Below, piece after piece: positions 8,136-16,142 of a stretch of DNA of 64,000 nt (its first letter is position 1; every line of letters starts with the position of its first letter). The stretch comes from Marinobacter salinus (GTDB lineage: Bacteria > Pseudomonadota > Gammaproteobacteria > Pseudomonadales > Oleiphilaceae): contig NZ_CP017715.1 in the NCBI RefSeq assembly GCF_001854125.1, positions 558,001 to 622,000 of the forward strand, written 5' to 3'. Both the position numbers and the translations under genes were made by a program. Under the pieces are notes generated by a model that ran no database searches, was not told the origin of the DNA, and saw only the letters and a list, made by a program, of their open reading frames with translations.

Positions 8136-9104
8136 ATGGAACCCATCCGTCCAGACGACGATGAATTGAGAGCCGAGGCGCCGATCGGTAGTGCGGAACG
8201 AAAGAGGCCTGCAGAGCCCAGGCCACAACCTTCATCTGGTGGAGGGCAGGAAAAGCCGCCGAAGCCTACAAAGCGGGCCAAGGGTGACGGAGGCAAAGGG
8301 AGCGGTCGGGGGAGCCTCTCCCTGTTGTGGCTGCTGCTGATCGGGCTTGCCTGTGCGGCGGTTGCCGGCTGGTACTCGCAGAATCAACGGATTCAGGCAC
8401 TGGAAAGCCAGCTTGAAGAGGCAGACTACTGGGCGCGCCAAAGCAAGCTGGCCCTGGCCAGGTTCCAGGGAGAGTTGTCTGAGACCGGCGAGAGTCTGCA
8501 AGAGCGGGGAGCCTCGTTGTCAGACCAGATTGCCGCCAACACAAAGCAGCTGGAAACCGTCAACAGTGAGATCGGCAAATTGTGGGTTGTTTCCAACGAG
8601 CGGAACAAGGCCCGGCTGAATGACCACCAGGAGCGCCTGACCGCGGTTGAAAAGGGGCTCGCGGAAGACAGCAAGGCATTGGCCGCGATGGAAACTTCCA
8701 TGAATCAAATGAGGTCCTCTTTCACGGATGATCTGGCGGCTCTGAAAGATCAAACGCAAACATCGATTGTGTCGTTGCAGGACGCGAACCGGCAGGCAAC
8801 AGAGCAGTTGACAGCCCTGAGCCAGGAAATTGCTGGCGTGGACCAGATTGTAGAGAGCAGAATCCGTCGGTTTGAACAGGAGCAAAAACTTGGGATCAGC
8901 GGTATGGAGGGACGGATTACCGCCCTCGAGAAAGAAACCGATTCTCTTGCCGGTGATGGTCGTTTGCGTGCTCTGCAAAACGAACTGGCGAGTGTGAAAA
9001 AGACGGTTCAGGCGATTGATTCTTCCCGGGCGCAGCTGACATCCCGACTGGTTCGTTTGTCGGAAGAAGTGAATACACTGCGGTCACAGCTGTCAGCGAA
9101 ATAG
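8136..9104 (+). CDS. Single-pass membrane protein with long coiled coil, unknown function
   Basis: I do not recognise this 322-residue protein. It has a charged, proline-rich cytoplasmic N-terminus of about 65 residues (QPSSGGGQEKPPKPTK), one membrane helix at about 68-84 (LLWLLLIGLACAAVAGW), and then about 230 residues of almost continuous coiled coil with regularly spaced Leu, Gln and Glu, ending in RLVRLSEEVNTLRSQLSAK. The topology resembles periplasmic coiled-coil proteins linked to the cell envelope, but no catalytic motif is visible. The start has AGGAG 5 bases upstream, inside an inverted repeat (8096-8133). Confidence 0.8.
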   Translation: MEPIRPDDDELRAEAPIGSAERKRPAEPRPQPSSGGGQEKPPKPTKRAKGDGGKGSGRGSLSLLWLLLIGLACAAVAGWYSQNQRIQALESQLEEADYWARQSKLALARFQGELSETGESLQERGASLSDQIAANTKQLETVNSEIGKLWVVSNERNKARLNDHQERLTAVEKGLAEDSKALAAMETSMNQMRSSFTDDLAALKDQTQTSIVSLQDANRQATEQLTALSQEIAGVDQIVESRIRRFEQEQKLGISGMEGRITALEKETDSLAGDGRLRALQNELASVKKTVQAIDSSRAQLTSRLVRLSEEVNTLRSQLSAK

Positions 9105-9248
9105 GCGGGGTAGTTTCAGGCGTGGGTATGCGGGCGGCTCGTAGCAGTTTGTAACGGTTTGTATTCATCCCTTGCGGTAGCTCTCATTTCTGCCGTTTGG
9201 CAGTTGCTATGATCAGGCAACTCGCGAAAGGATGAAGAGTGAATAACA

Positions 9249-10142
9249 ATGAAAACCCGAATGCCCCATACCGTGCCGGGCGCGCAGCGCCCGTTTGTTT
9301 TGTCGTTCCGGGCGCTGGCCCTGTTTGCTCTGATTCTTGGGTCCGGTTGCACGGTTTACCAGTCTATAGGCAAGAGCACGGGAGCGTTTCTGCATCCGGT
9401 TTCCGGGCATGATTTCGTCCACATTCCCAACGATCAGTGGAACCGCAAGAACGCCCTCATCTATTTCTACCGAACCCATTCCCAGTGGGCGGCAGATGAG
9501 ATCGAGGCTCCGAGCGTCTACATAGACGACAAGCATTATTTCAATATCCGGAACGACAGCTATACCTGGCTGGAAGTCAGCCCGGGCGAGCGGCATATTG
9601 CCATGCGGCGGCCGTTACTGGGGCTTGAGGGCATGAACTCCTTCAGCCTGAGCCTCATTGCTGATGCAAAGCTCCGGGTTGAGGCTGGCGGCATCTATTA
9701 TCTGCGATACAACGAGCTGACCGAGCCCGGCCAGGCTCACCCCGATCTGGATCCCGAGCACCCGCTCGCGCAGGGTGACTTGCAGCTGGTAACGCGTGAC
9801 TATGCCATGCAGGCTGATGAAATCCTCACCACACGCTTTTTGAGCAGCGACCTCCTGGCGCCCAACCATGCTGCCACGTCGATTGTTGAAACCAATGAGG
9901 ACAAGGACTTTGAGCGCCGGATGGTCATGCTTGAGGAGGAGCGGGAACTGGAAATCGAGCGATTAAAGGAAGAGGGAAAATATGAGTCGGCGTCCTGGTT
10001 CTGGCCCTTTGGTGGAGGCCCGTCCGTTCCGCTTGAAGCCGATCGAAAAATCGAAGAACTCGAAAAAGATTATGCCAGGCTCGAACTGGAACGCGAGAGA
10101 CGCGAAGAGGCAGAGTCCGGGGACAGTTGGTGGATTTTCTGA
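9249..10142 (+). CDS. Lipoprotein with DUF2846-like domain
   Basis: This predicted lipoprotein has 297 residues. The signal sequence ends in the lipobox LGSGC (Cys at about 35). The body contains NALIYFYRTHSQWA, VYIDDKHYFNI and SPGERHIAMRRP, a pattern like the DUF2846 fold found in secreted or lipid-anchored proteins. The C-terminal 80 residues are strongly charged helices (EERELEIERLKEEGKYE) around a WFWPFGGGPSVP insert. An in-frame stop just upstream limits the start to 9249 or later. It stands alone between two unrelated unknown genes. Its function is unknown. Confidence 0.8.
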   Translation: MKTRMPHTVPGAQRPFVLSFRALALFALILGSGCTVYQSIGKSTGAFLHPVSGHDFVHIPNDQWNRKNALIYFYRTHSQWAADEIEAPSVYIDDKHYFNIRNDSYTWLEVSPGERHIAMRRPLLGLEGMNSFSLSLIADAKLRVEAGGIYYLRYNELTEPGQAHPDLDPEHPLAQGDLQLVTRDYAMQADEILTTRFLSSDLLAPNHAATSIVETNEDKDFERRMVMLEEERELEIERLKEEGKYESASWFWPFGGGPSVPLEADRKIEELEKDYARLELERERREEAESGDSWWIF

Positions 10143-10245
10143 ACGGATAGCCGGAACGAGGGGAAATAAGATCAGCTTCGCAATTGTCGATGTGTGATCG
10201 GGTTACTACACTGAGATCAGTTGAGAGCAGTCGGGAAGCTGGACA

Positions 10246-10503
10246 ATGTCACTGAAAGATTCTTTGCAGGGCAGGTTGGAGAAGCTTGCAGAAGAGATGG
10301 TGCCCCAGTTGCTGGACACTTGGCACGACGTTCAAAAGCGCCTGGATGACCTGAACTGCTCGCTGGCACACCGGGCAGTTCCAGAGCGCAGGCGCCCAAA
10401 TGTCAGTGAGCTGGCGCTGAAGCACAAAGCCGAGCAGGCAGGGCAGGGAAAGGCCGAGGTGCGGCCGTTAAGGCGGAACCGGAAGTCGGGTTCTATCAAG
10501 TGA
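10246..10503 (+). CDS. Small conserved-looking protein of unknown function
   Basis: This 85-residue protein has a helical N-terminal half (LQGRLEKLAEEMVPQLLDTWHDVQKRLDDLN) and a basic tail (KAEVRPLRRNRKSGSIK). It has no membrane segment and no recognised domain. Codon use resembles the neighbours, and a weak GGGAAG lies upstream of the ATG. It is likely real because the reading frame fills the gap between the lipoprotein and the tRNA promoter on the same strand, but no function can be given. Confidence 0.6.
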   Translation: MSLKDSLQGRLEKLAEEMVPQLLDTWHDVQKRLDDLNCSLAHRAVPERRRPNVSELALKHKAEQAGQGKAEVRPLRRNRKSGSIK

Positions 10504-10569
10504 ATTTGTTTAGAAAATGCTCTATTTTTAAAGGGTTAAAGGTTTTTTCCGAAAATGACTGGAAAATAT

Positions 10570-10597
10570 TTGACACCGTCAGGGAAATGCTTAAAAT
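10570..10597 (+). promoter_or_regulatory. Promoter of the tRNA-Val/Asp/Val operon
   Basis: A perfect -35 TTGACA and a -10 TAAAAT are separated by 16 bases and followed by a GC-rich discriminator (GCGCGTC). This discriminator is typical of stringently controlled stable-RNA promoters. The first tRNA begins about 95 bases downstream. Confidence 0.75.
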
Positions 10598-10693
10598 GCG
10601 CGTCTCACTTGATTGAGACAGACAGACTGCCTCAGTAATCAACGCTAGGCGTTGCAAGTGGAAGCCTTTCCAAGGCTTTGCGGTTTGGAAAGT

Positions 10694-10769
10694 GGGTGGT
10701 TAGCTCAGCTGGGAGAGCATCGCCCTTACAAGGCGAGGGTCACTGGTTCGATCCCAGTACCACCCACCA
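10694..10769 (+). tRNA. tRNA-Val (anticodon TAC), copy 1
   Basis: This is a 76-base cloverleaf with CCA encoded. Acceptor arms GGGTGGT and ACCACCC pair fully, the anticodon loop is CTTACAA (anticodon TAC), and the T-arm holds GGTTCGATCC. The mature sequence is identical to the copy at 10924-10999. Confidence 0.97.
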
Positions 10770-10838
10770 CTTTCAAAGTGCATCACCGGATCACCCTATC
10801 CGGTTTCAGGTTCCGGCCCTCAGGGCCAGAATTGATGC

Positions 10839-10915
10839 GGAGCGGTAGTTCAGCTGGTTAGAATACCGGCCTGTCACGCCGGGGGTCGCGGGTTCGAGTC
10901 CCGTCCGCTCCGCCA
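10839..10915 (+). tRNA. tRNA-Asp (anticodon GTC)
   Basis: This is a 77-base cloverleaf with CCA encoded. Acceptor arms GGAGCGG and CCGCTCC pair, and the anticodon loop is CTGTCAC (anticodon GTC). It lies between the two identical tRNA-Val genes and is probably on the same transcript. Confidence 0.97.
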
Positions 10916-10923
10916 TTTTTCCT

Positions 10924-10999
10924 GGGTGGTTAGCTCAGCTGGGAGAGCATCGCCCTTACAAGGCGAGGGTCACTGGTTCGATCCCAGTACCACCCACCA
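10924..10999 (+). tRNA. tRNA-Val (anticodon TAC), copy 2
   Basis: The sequence matches 10694-10769 base for base, with CCA encoded. It begins 8 bases after tRNA-Asp and is followed by the operon terminator. Confidence 0.97.
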
Positions 11000-11008
11000 A
11001 GATTCTTA

Positions 11009-11038
11009 AAAAGGCAGGCCTTCGGGCCTGCCTTTTTT
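11009..11038. terminator. Terminator of tRNA operon, shared with the FabG-like gene
   Basis: Stem AAGGCAGGCC, loop TTCG, GGCCTGCCTT, flanked by an A-run on the left and a T-run on the right. It lies between the last tRNA (plus) and the stop of the minus-strand reductase gene at 11040, so it can serve both. Confidence 0.92.
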
Positions 11039-11039
11039 A

Positions 11040-12446
11040 TTACCTTCCGATCAATGATTGACCACAGACACGCACGATGTTTCCGTTAACGCCGTTGGAC
11101 GCCGGGTTGCAGTACCAGGCGATGGTTTCTGCCACATCAATCGGCTGGCCACCCTGGGAGAGGCTGTTCATCCGCCTTCCGGCTTCGCGGATGGTAATGG
11201 GCATGGCTGCAGTCATCTGGGTTTCGATGAAACCCGGGGCAACGGCATTGATGGTAATGCCATTCTTTGCGTGCCGGGCCATCGCTTCCACGTAGCCGAT
11301 CACGCCACTTTTGGCGGTTGAGTAGTTGGTTTGTCCGAAGTTACCGGCAATGCCGCTGATGGAAGAAATGCAGACGATGCGGCCATTCCCATGTAACAGT
11401 TCGCGGTTCATAAGCTCTTCGTCAATCAATTCCTCGGCGCTCAGATTGACCGCAATGGTCATATCCCAGAAGTGTTCGGGCATATTGCCCAGTGTTTTAT
11501 CACGGGTGATACCGGCATTGTGAATGACCAGATCTACACCTTTAAAATGCTCTTCCAGATAGTCGGCGATGAGTTTTGGTGCTGCTTTGTCGGTAATATC
11601 ACAGGCCAGCGCTTTTCCCTTTATTCCATCGGTGACCTTCCGCAGTTCTTCCATAGCGGGTGGAATGTCGAGTCCGACAACCGTTGCGCCATCCCGAGCC
11701 AGTGTCCGGGCAATGGAGGCACCGATCCCGCGGGAGGCGCCGGTAACCAGAGCGACTTTGCCGGTGAGTGGAGCAACCGGGTTGCTGGTCGGCGCCTCTG
11801 TGCCCTTGGCAATGCGCACAACCTGGCCGGAAACGTAAGCCGAGCGGACGGACAGGAAAAAGCGAACGCTCGAGTTCAGTTGTTTCTCTGCCCCCGGAGC
11901 CATCCATAACAGGTTGGCAGTAGAGCCTTTTTTCCCGATTTCCTTGCCGACACTCCGTACGAAACCTTCCAGTGCCCGTTGTGCTGCTGCCTGGGGGGCT
12001 TTCCGGCAGGTTGCCGGATCCTGGCCGATGACCAGCACTCGGGCGTTGCCCCCCAGTTTTTTAATGGTCGGATGGAAAAAGTCGTAGAGCGCCCGGAGAT
12101 CATCGGGGCTCTTGATACCGGTGGCGTCAAAAACCAGCGCCGAGAGCCGAAGGCTGAGATCCTGATTCAATTCCAGGGCCTTGGCCTTATTGCCTGCCCT
12201 TGACGAGTCCTTCAGGGAGTCCACGCCGCTGGCATGATGCAATGTGGCTGCACTGGCGCCGACAATGCCTCCCAGTGTGGCTATGGCTTTGCCGCCGGCT
12301 GCGGCGCCGATCAGCACGTCGCCTTCAAGGAAGGGCTGGTCGACGCGCTTCAGCCGTTTCAGCGGGACAGGTGCCGGCAGGCCCAGAGATTGTGCGGCGG
12401 TTTTGCCGACCGGGGTGTTAACGATTTTCAGGTAGAGGTCAGACAT
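11040..12446 (-). CDS. High-molecular-weight 3-oxoacyl-ACP/CoA reductase (FabG4-like)
   Basis: This short-chain dehydrogenase has 468 residues, about 220 more than ordinary FabG. The N-terminal half is a degenerate Rossmann-like domain as in mycobacterial FabG4. The C-terminal half is a complete reductase with the NAD(P) motif TGASRGIGASIAR, the NAG motif (VIHNAGITRDK) and catalytic Ser, Tyr and Lys in SSISGIAGNFGQTNYSTAK. It probably reduces 3-oxoacyl thioesters in fatty acid or PHA-type metabolism. It is divergent from a thiolase (12624), and such thiolase/FabG4 pairs are common in related bacteria. The cofactor and chain length are not visible. Confidence 0.9.
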   Translation of the reverse strand: MSDLYLKIVNTPVGKTAAQSLGLPAPVPLKRLKRVDQPFLEGDVLIGAAAGGKAIATLGGIVGASAATLHHASGVDSLKDSSRAGNKAKALELNQDLSLRLSALVFDATGIKSPDDLRALYDFFHPTIKKLGGNARVLVIGQDPATCRKAPQAAAQRALEGFVRSVGKEIGKKGSTANLLWMAPGAEKQLNSSVRFFLSVRSAYVSGQVVRIAKGTEAPTSNPVAPLTGKVALVTGASRGIGASIARTLARDGATVVGLDIPPAMEELRKVTDGIKGKALACDITDKAAPKLIADYLEEHFKGVDLVIHNAGITRDKTLGNMPEHFWDMTIAVNLSAEELIDEELMNRELLHGNGRIVCISSISGIAGNFGQTNYSTAKSGVIGYVEAMARHAKNGITINAVAPGFIETQMTAAMPITIREAGRRMNSLSQGGQPIDVAETIAWYCNPASNGVNGNIVRVCGQSLIGR

Positions 12447-12623
12447 GGGTTCTTCCTTGTGGTTGATAAGTGGCGCCTTGGGTGCCCATGACCCACAGGG
12501 TAAAGAATCGGGCAGTTTTTGGATTGACTCAATACCAGGGGCACGTTGTCAGGGATGCCAATGAGCGACTAGCCTTTAAGGTTAGACTTGCCCGATAGGG
12601 ACATTTTCTCAAAACAGGACTTC

Positions 12624-13946
12624 ATGATGGCACAGGCACCGAAAACCACCCAAAAGAAAGCAGCGGCGCCCGCCCGGGGTATCCGCCGTGTTGGGATTAT
12701 TGGCGGCAACCGTATTCCCTTCGCCAAATCGAATACTGCCTACAGCAAAATCAGTAATCAGGAGTTGCTGACATCCGCCCTCCGGGGACTGGTCGACCGG
12801 TACGGCCTTCAGGGGCAGCGCATGGGTGAGGTGGCAGCCGGTGCGGTTATAAAGCACTCCCGGGATTTCAACCTGACCCGGGAGTCCGTGATGAGTTGTG
12901 GTCTGGCACTCGAAACGCCGGCCTACGACATTCAGCAGGCCTGCGGAACCGGCCTGGAGGCCGCCATACTTGTGGCTAACAAGATTGCACTGGGGCAGAT
13001 CGAATGTGGCATTGCAGGGGGCACCGACACGACCTCAGATGCTCCGATCGGTGTCGGTGAAGGATTGCGTGAGATTTTACTGGACATGAATCGGGCCAGA
13101 TCGCTCAAAGAGCGACTGAAAATTCTGGGGCGGTTCCGGCCTGGCCATCTGGTGCCGGAAATTCCGGAAAATGGTGAGCCCCGAACCGGCATGTCCATGG
13201 GGGATCATGCTCAGGTAACCGCCCATGAATGGGGCATTGCACGGGAAGACCAGGACCAGTTGGCCTGGGAGAGCCATCAGAAACTGGCCAGGGCCTACGA
13301 CGAGGGATTCTTCACGGACCTGATGACACCTCTGGCCGGACTGGAGAAAGATAATATTCTGCGCCCCGACACGACCCTGGAAAAGCTCGCTACGCTGAAG
13401 CCCTGTTTTGATAAAGAAAATGGCACTATGACTGCCGCAAACAGCACGGCTCTGACAGACGGTGCCTCTTGCGTGCTTCTGGCCAGTGAAGATTGGGCCA
13501 AGGCTCACAACTACGAAATAAAGGCCTGGTTGACGTTCTCCGAAGTGGCAGCCGTGGATTTTGTGGACAAGAAAGAGGGGCTGCTTATGGCTCCTGCCTA
13601 TGCTGTACCCCGGATGCTGGAAAAGGCCGGCCTGGGGCTGCAGGATTTCGATTTCTATGAAATCCATGAGGCCTTTGCTGCACAGGTTCTGTCCACTTTG
13701 AAAGCCTGGGAGGACCCTGTGTTCTGTGAGCAGCGCCTGGGGCTCGACAAACCGCTGGGGTCCCTTGATAGGGGCAAACTCAACGTCAAGGGCAGTAGCC
13801 TTGCAACAGGTCACCCGTTTGCAGCCACCGGCGGCCGCATTGTGGCAACGCTGGCAAAACTGCTGGAAGAAAAAGGCGGCGGGCGCGGACTGATTTCCAT
13901 CTGTGCCGCCGGCGGACAGGGCGTCACTGCGATTCTTGAGCGATAG
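12624..13946 (+). CDS. Acetyl-CoA C-acyltransferase (FadI-type thiolase)
   Basis: This thiolase of about 440 residues catalyses the reversible Claisen step between acyl-CoA and acetyl-CoA. The nucleophilic cysteine is Cys107 in QQACGTGLEAA, the catalytic histidine is in ATGHPFAATGGR, and the C-terminal cysteine is in CAAGGQG. The insertion pattern (MSMGDHAQVTAHEWGI) fits the FadI-like long form. Start 12624 (or 12627) is chosen over 12588 because an AGGA element lies just before it. It is divergent from the FabG4-like reductase, which suggests joint work in a fatty-acid branch; a fadJ-type partner is not in the window. Confidence 0.92.
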   Translation: MMAQAPKTTQKKAAAPARGIRRVGIIGGNRIPFAKSNTAYSKISNQELLTSALRGLVDRYGLQGQRMGEVAAGAVIKHSRDFNLTRESVMSCGLALETPAYDIQQACGTGLEAAILVANKIALGQIECGIAGGTDTTSDAPIGVGEGLREILLDMNRARSLKERLKILGRFRPGHLVPEIPENGEPRTGMSMGDHAQVTAHEWGIAREDQDQLAWESHQKLARAYDEGFFTDLMTPLAGLEKDNILRPDTTLEKLATLKPCFDKENGTMTAANSTALTDGASCVLLASEDWAKAHNYEIKAWLTFSEVAAVDFVDKKEGLLMAPAYAVPRMLEKAGLGLQDFDFYEIHEAFAAQVLSTLKAWEDPVFCEQRLGLDKPLGSLDRGKLNVKGSSLATGHPFAATGGRIVATLAKLLEEKGGGRGLISICAAGGQGVTAILER

Positions 13947-13969
13947 TATCGAGAAAAACGAATTTAACT

Positions 13970-13998
13970 TTGACAGACACGGTTTCAGCCCTTATTAT
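13970..13998 (+). promoter_or_regulatory. Promoter of initiator tRNA-Met gene
   Basis: TTGACA and TATTAT are separated by 17 bases and followed by a GC-rich discriminator (GCGCGCC). The tRNA begins 47 bases further on. The layout parallels the promoter at 10570. Confidence 0.8.
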
Positions 13999-14044
13999 GC
14001 GCGCCACGTTGATCGGGGATTCCCCGAGAAAACAACCAGTTTGA

Positions 14045-14121
<77 letters not shown>

Positions 14122-14130
14122 TATAAGAGA

Positions 14131-14166
14131 AAGGCAGATCAGTTAACTACTGGTCTGCCTTTTTTG
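14131..14166 (+). terminator. Terminator of tRNA-fMet
   Basis: The arms AAGGCAGATCAGT and ACTGGTCTGCCTT form a 13-bp stem (one T.G pair) with loop TAACT, followed by a T-run. Confidence 0.9.
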
Positions 14167-14169
14167 CGT

Positions 14170-14533
14170 TTGGGCCAACAAACCTCTCTCCAGAGATTTA
14201 CCAAAGCAGCATTATTGATCTTATCCAGTTTCATTCGACCTCGCCCTCTCCCGATTTAAAAAATCCTGTATTGAAAATGCCTATCCGAATATTGCAAAAA
14301 GCGGCTCTGATCTATCCGTTTTTTGCACAATAAAAGTCAGAAATAGCGGTTAAATACAGACTCGTAAAAATAACTTTCTTGTAATAACAAGGGCTTACGT
14401 AAATTTAAGGATCATATTTAGGTGTATTTAAATAGCTGCTCTCCAAATAAAGCATCGAAATCTGATCCATACTGGCTTGCGTATATGCATCAAACCGTAA
14501 TTTGGCCTTTAAGCCTTTAAAGAGAATCGAGCC
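14170..14533. other. AT-rich intergenic region with an imperfect inverted repeat
   Basis: No gene is visible between the tRNA-fMet terminator and the Aer-like gene. The stretch is clearly AT-rich. It contains an imperfect inverted repeat (TGCAAAAAGCGG at 14293-14304 and CCGTTTTTTGCA at 14316-14327, one mismatch) and a small palindrome CTTGT-AATA-ACAAG at 14378-14391. These could belong to the promoter region of the downstream operon, but no canonical sigma-70, sigma-28 or sigma-54 element could be assigned. Confidence 0.5.
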
Positions 14534-16132
14534 GTGCGAGCGAACCACCCAGTTACCAATCGAAATGTGCCTGTCCGTTCGGGCGCAAACATCCTCTCGA
14601 CCACCAATCCGAAAGGCCACATTACCCATATCAATGATGAATTCATTGAAATCAGCGGATTCACGAAAGAAGAGCTGATCGGGCAACCGCACAACATCAT
14701 TCGCCATCCGGACATGCCCAGGGCGGCATATGAAGAGATGTGGCGCCGGCTTAGAGCAGGTGAGACCTGGCTTGGCGCGGTTAAAAACCGTTGCAAGAAC
14801 GGGGATCATTACTGGGTTCGAGCCTATGCCATCCCGGTTACCGGAAAAAGTGGCGAACTCGTTGAACTGCAGTCCATTCGATCGGAGCTGTCTCCGGAAG
14901 CTGAATCGCGGGCAGAGAAGCTGTATGCCAAACTGCGTGAAACCCAGCCCACCAAAGGACCCGTAAAACCCGCGAGTCTTCGCAGAGGGCCTGGTCTGCA
15001 TACAAAGCTAATCCTCACTCTCGGTGTCATCCTTGCTATCGCCCTGGTTGCCCAGTATTCCACGGACTCTCCCGTTATAGCTGCGTCAATCTGGGCAGTC
15101 ACCTTCCTCGTTATGGCCGCAGCCATTACCGGTCTGACCAGTCCGCTGAGGAAGTGCGTCCGAAGAGCGCGGGACGTCATTGATGACAGTGTTGCTGAAA
15201 AGATTTTTACCGGAAGGGTCGATGACATCGGTAGCCTGGAACTGGTCATTACCCAGCAGAGCGCCGAACTTGACGCCATCGTCAAACGGATGGACGACGT
15301 CATCTGCAAGCTGCACGACGGCGCGGAGCATACGATTGCCAGAAGCAACGATGCGCATTCTGCCGTTCAGGAACAGTCCACTGCTACAGATACCATTGCC
15401 GCTGCCAGTGAAGAGATGTCGGCCACGTCGCGCGAGGTGGCCAGCAACGCGTCAGGGATGCTTGACCAGGTTCGCTTGGCAAATGAACGGGTTTCCAGCG
15501 GTCAGGCCCTGACTCAGGAAACACGGCATAGTATGGATGCGCTCTCAAAGGAGCTTTCTGAGGCGTCAAGAGCGGTCGGCCAGTTAACGGAAGCCAGTAA
15601 GGGGGTCGCGGAGGCGCTTAGCGTAATTGGAGATATCACAGAACAGACAAACCTGCTTGCACTGAATGCGTCCATTGAAGCAGCAAGGGCTGGCGATGCG
15701 GGTCGTGGCTTTGCAGTAGTTGCGGATGAAGTTCGCAGCCTTGCACTGAGAACAAAAACGACAACTGAACAGATCAACACAACGCTTGGACGTTTTCACG
15801 AGACCGTTTCAAACGCGACCGAGTCCATGCAGCGTTGCGACAACTATGCGCAAAAAACCGTTGAAAACGCCATCAGTTCAGAAGATACCCTCGCAGAACT
15901 GGTGACGTTTATCGAGCGGATTTCCGAGGCGTGCGATGGAACTTCAGCAGCCGCAGAGCAGCAGCATAATGCGTCCTCTGAAATATCCGGGAAGATCGTC
16001 AGTATAAATGACCTGGGTGACACCGCTATGGGGGTGGTCAAGGAAGCCCAGGAGTCCATGCACGAACTCAAAAGACAGATTGGCGAGGTCGCAGGTCTCG
16101 TTTATAGATTACGAGAGCGAAACAGCACCTGA
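14534..16132 (+). CDS. Aer-like PAS methyl-accepting chemotaxis receptor
   Basis: This chemoreceptor of 532 residues is built like the energy-taxis sensor Aer. A soluble N-terminal PAS domain (about 15-120) carries [16 protein letters not shown], the region used for FAD binding in Aer. Two membrane segments follow (about 157-172 and 177-198), with no large periplasmic domain, then a HAMP-like linker and a full signalling domain with the hairpin-tip block [18 protein letters not shown]. The start is the GTG at 14534; the resulting N-terminus [10 protein letters not shown] matches the usual Aer beginning. It is followed after 10 bases by a hybrid kinase gene, so it probably begins an operon. 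Confidence 0.9.
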   Translation: MRANHPVTNRNVPVRSGANILSTTNPKGHITHINDEFIEISGFTKEELIGQPHNIIRHPDMPRAAYEEMWRRLRAGETWLGAVKNRCKNGDHYWVRAYAIPVTGKSGELVELQSIRSELSPEAESRAEKLYAKLRETQPTKGPVKPASLRRGPGLHTKLILTLGVILAIALVAQYSTDSPVIAASIWAVTFLVMAAAITGLTSPLRKCVRRARDVIDDSVAEKIFTGRVDDIGSLELVITQQSAELDAIVKRMDDVICKLHDGAEHTIARSNDAHSAVQEQSTATDTIAAASEEMSATSREVASNASGMLDQVRLANERVSSGQALTQETRHSMDALSKELSEASRAVGQLTEASKGVAEALSVIGDITEQTNLLALNASIEAARAGDAGRGFAVVADEVRSLALRTKTTTEQINTTLGRFHETVSNATESMQRCDNYAQKTVENAISSEDTLAELVTFIERISEACDGTSAAAEQQHNASSEISGKIVSINDLGDTAMGVVKEAQESMHELKRQIGEVAGLVYRLRERNST

Positions 16133-16142
16133 CATCTTTGAA

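Noticed and set aside
14330..14360. Possible sigma-28 promoter (TAAAAGTC and GCGGTTAA)
   Set aside because: The spacing is about four bases too short and two positions of the -10 differ, so it is not convincing for the Aer-like gene.
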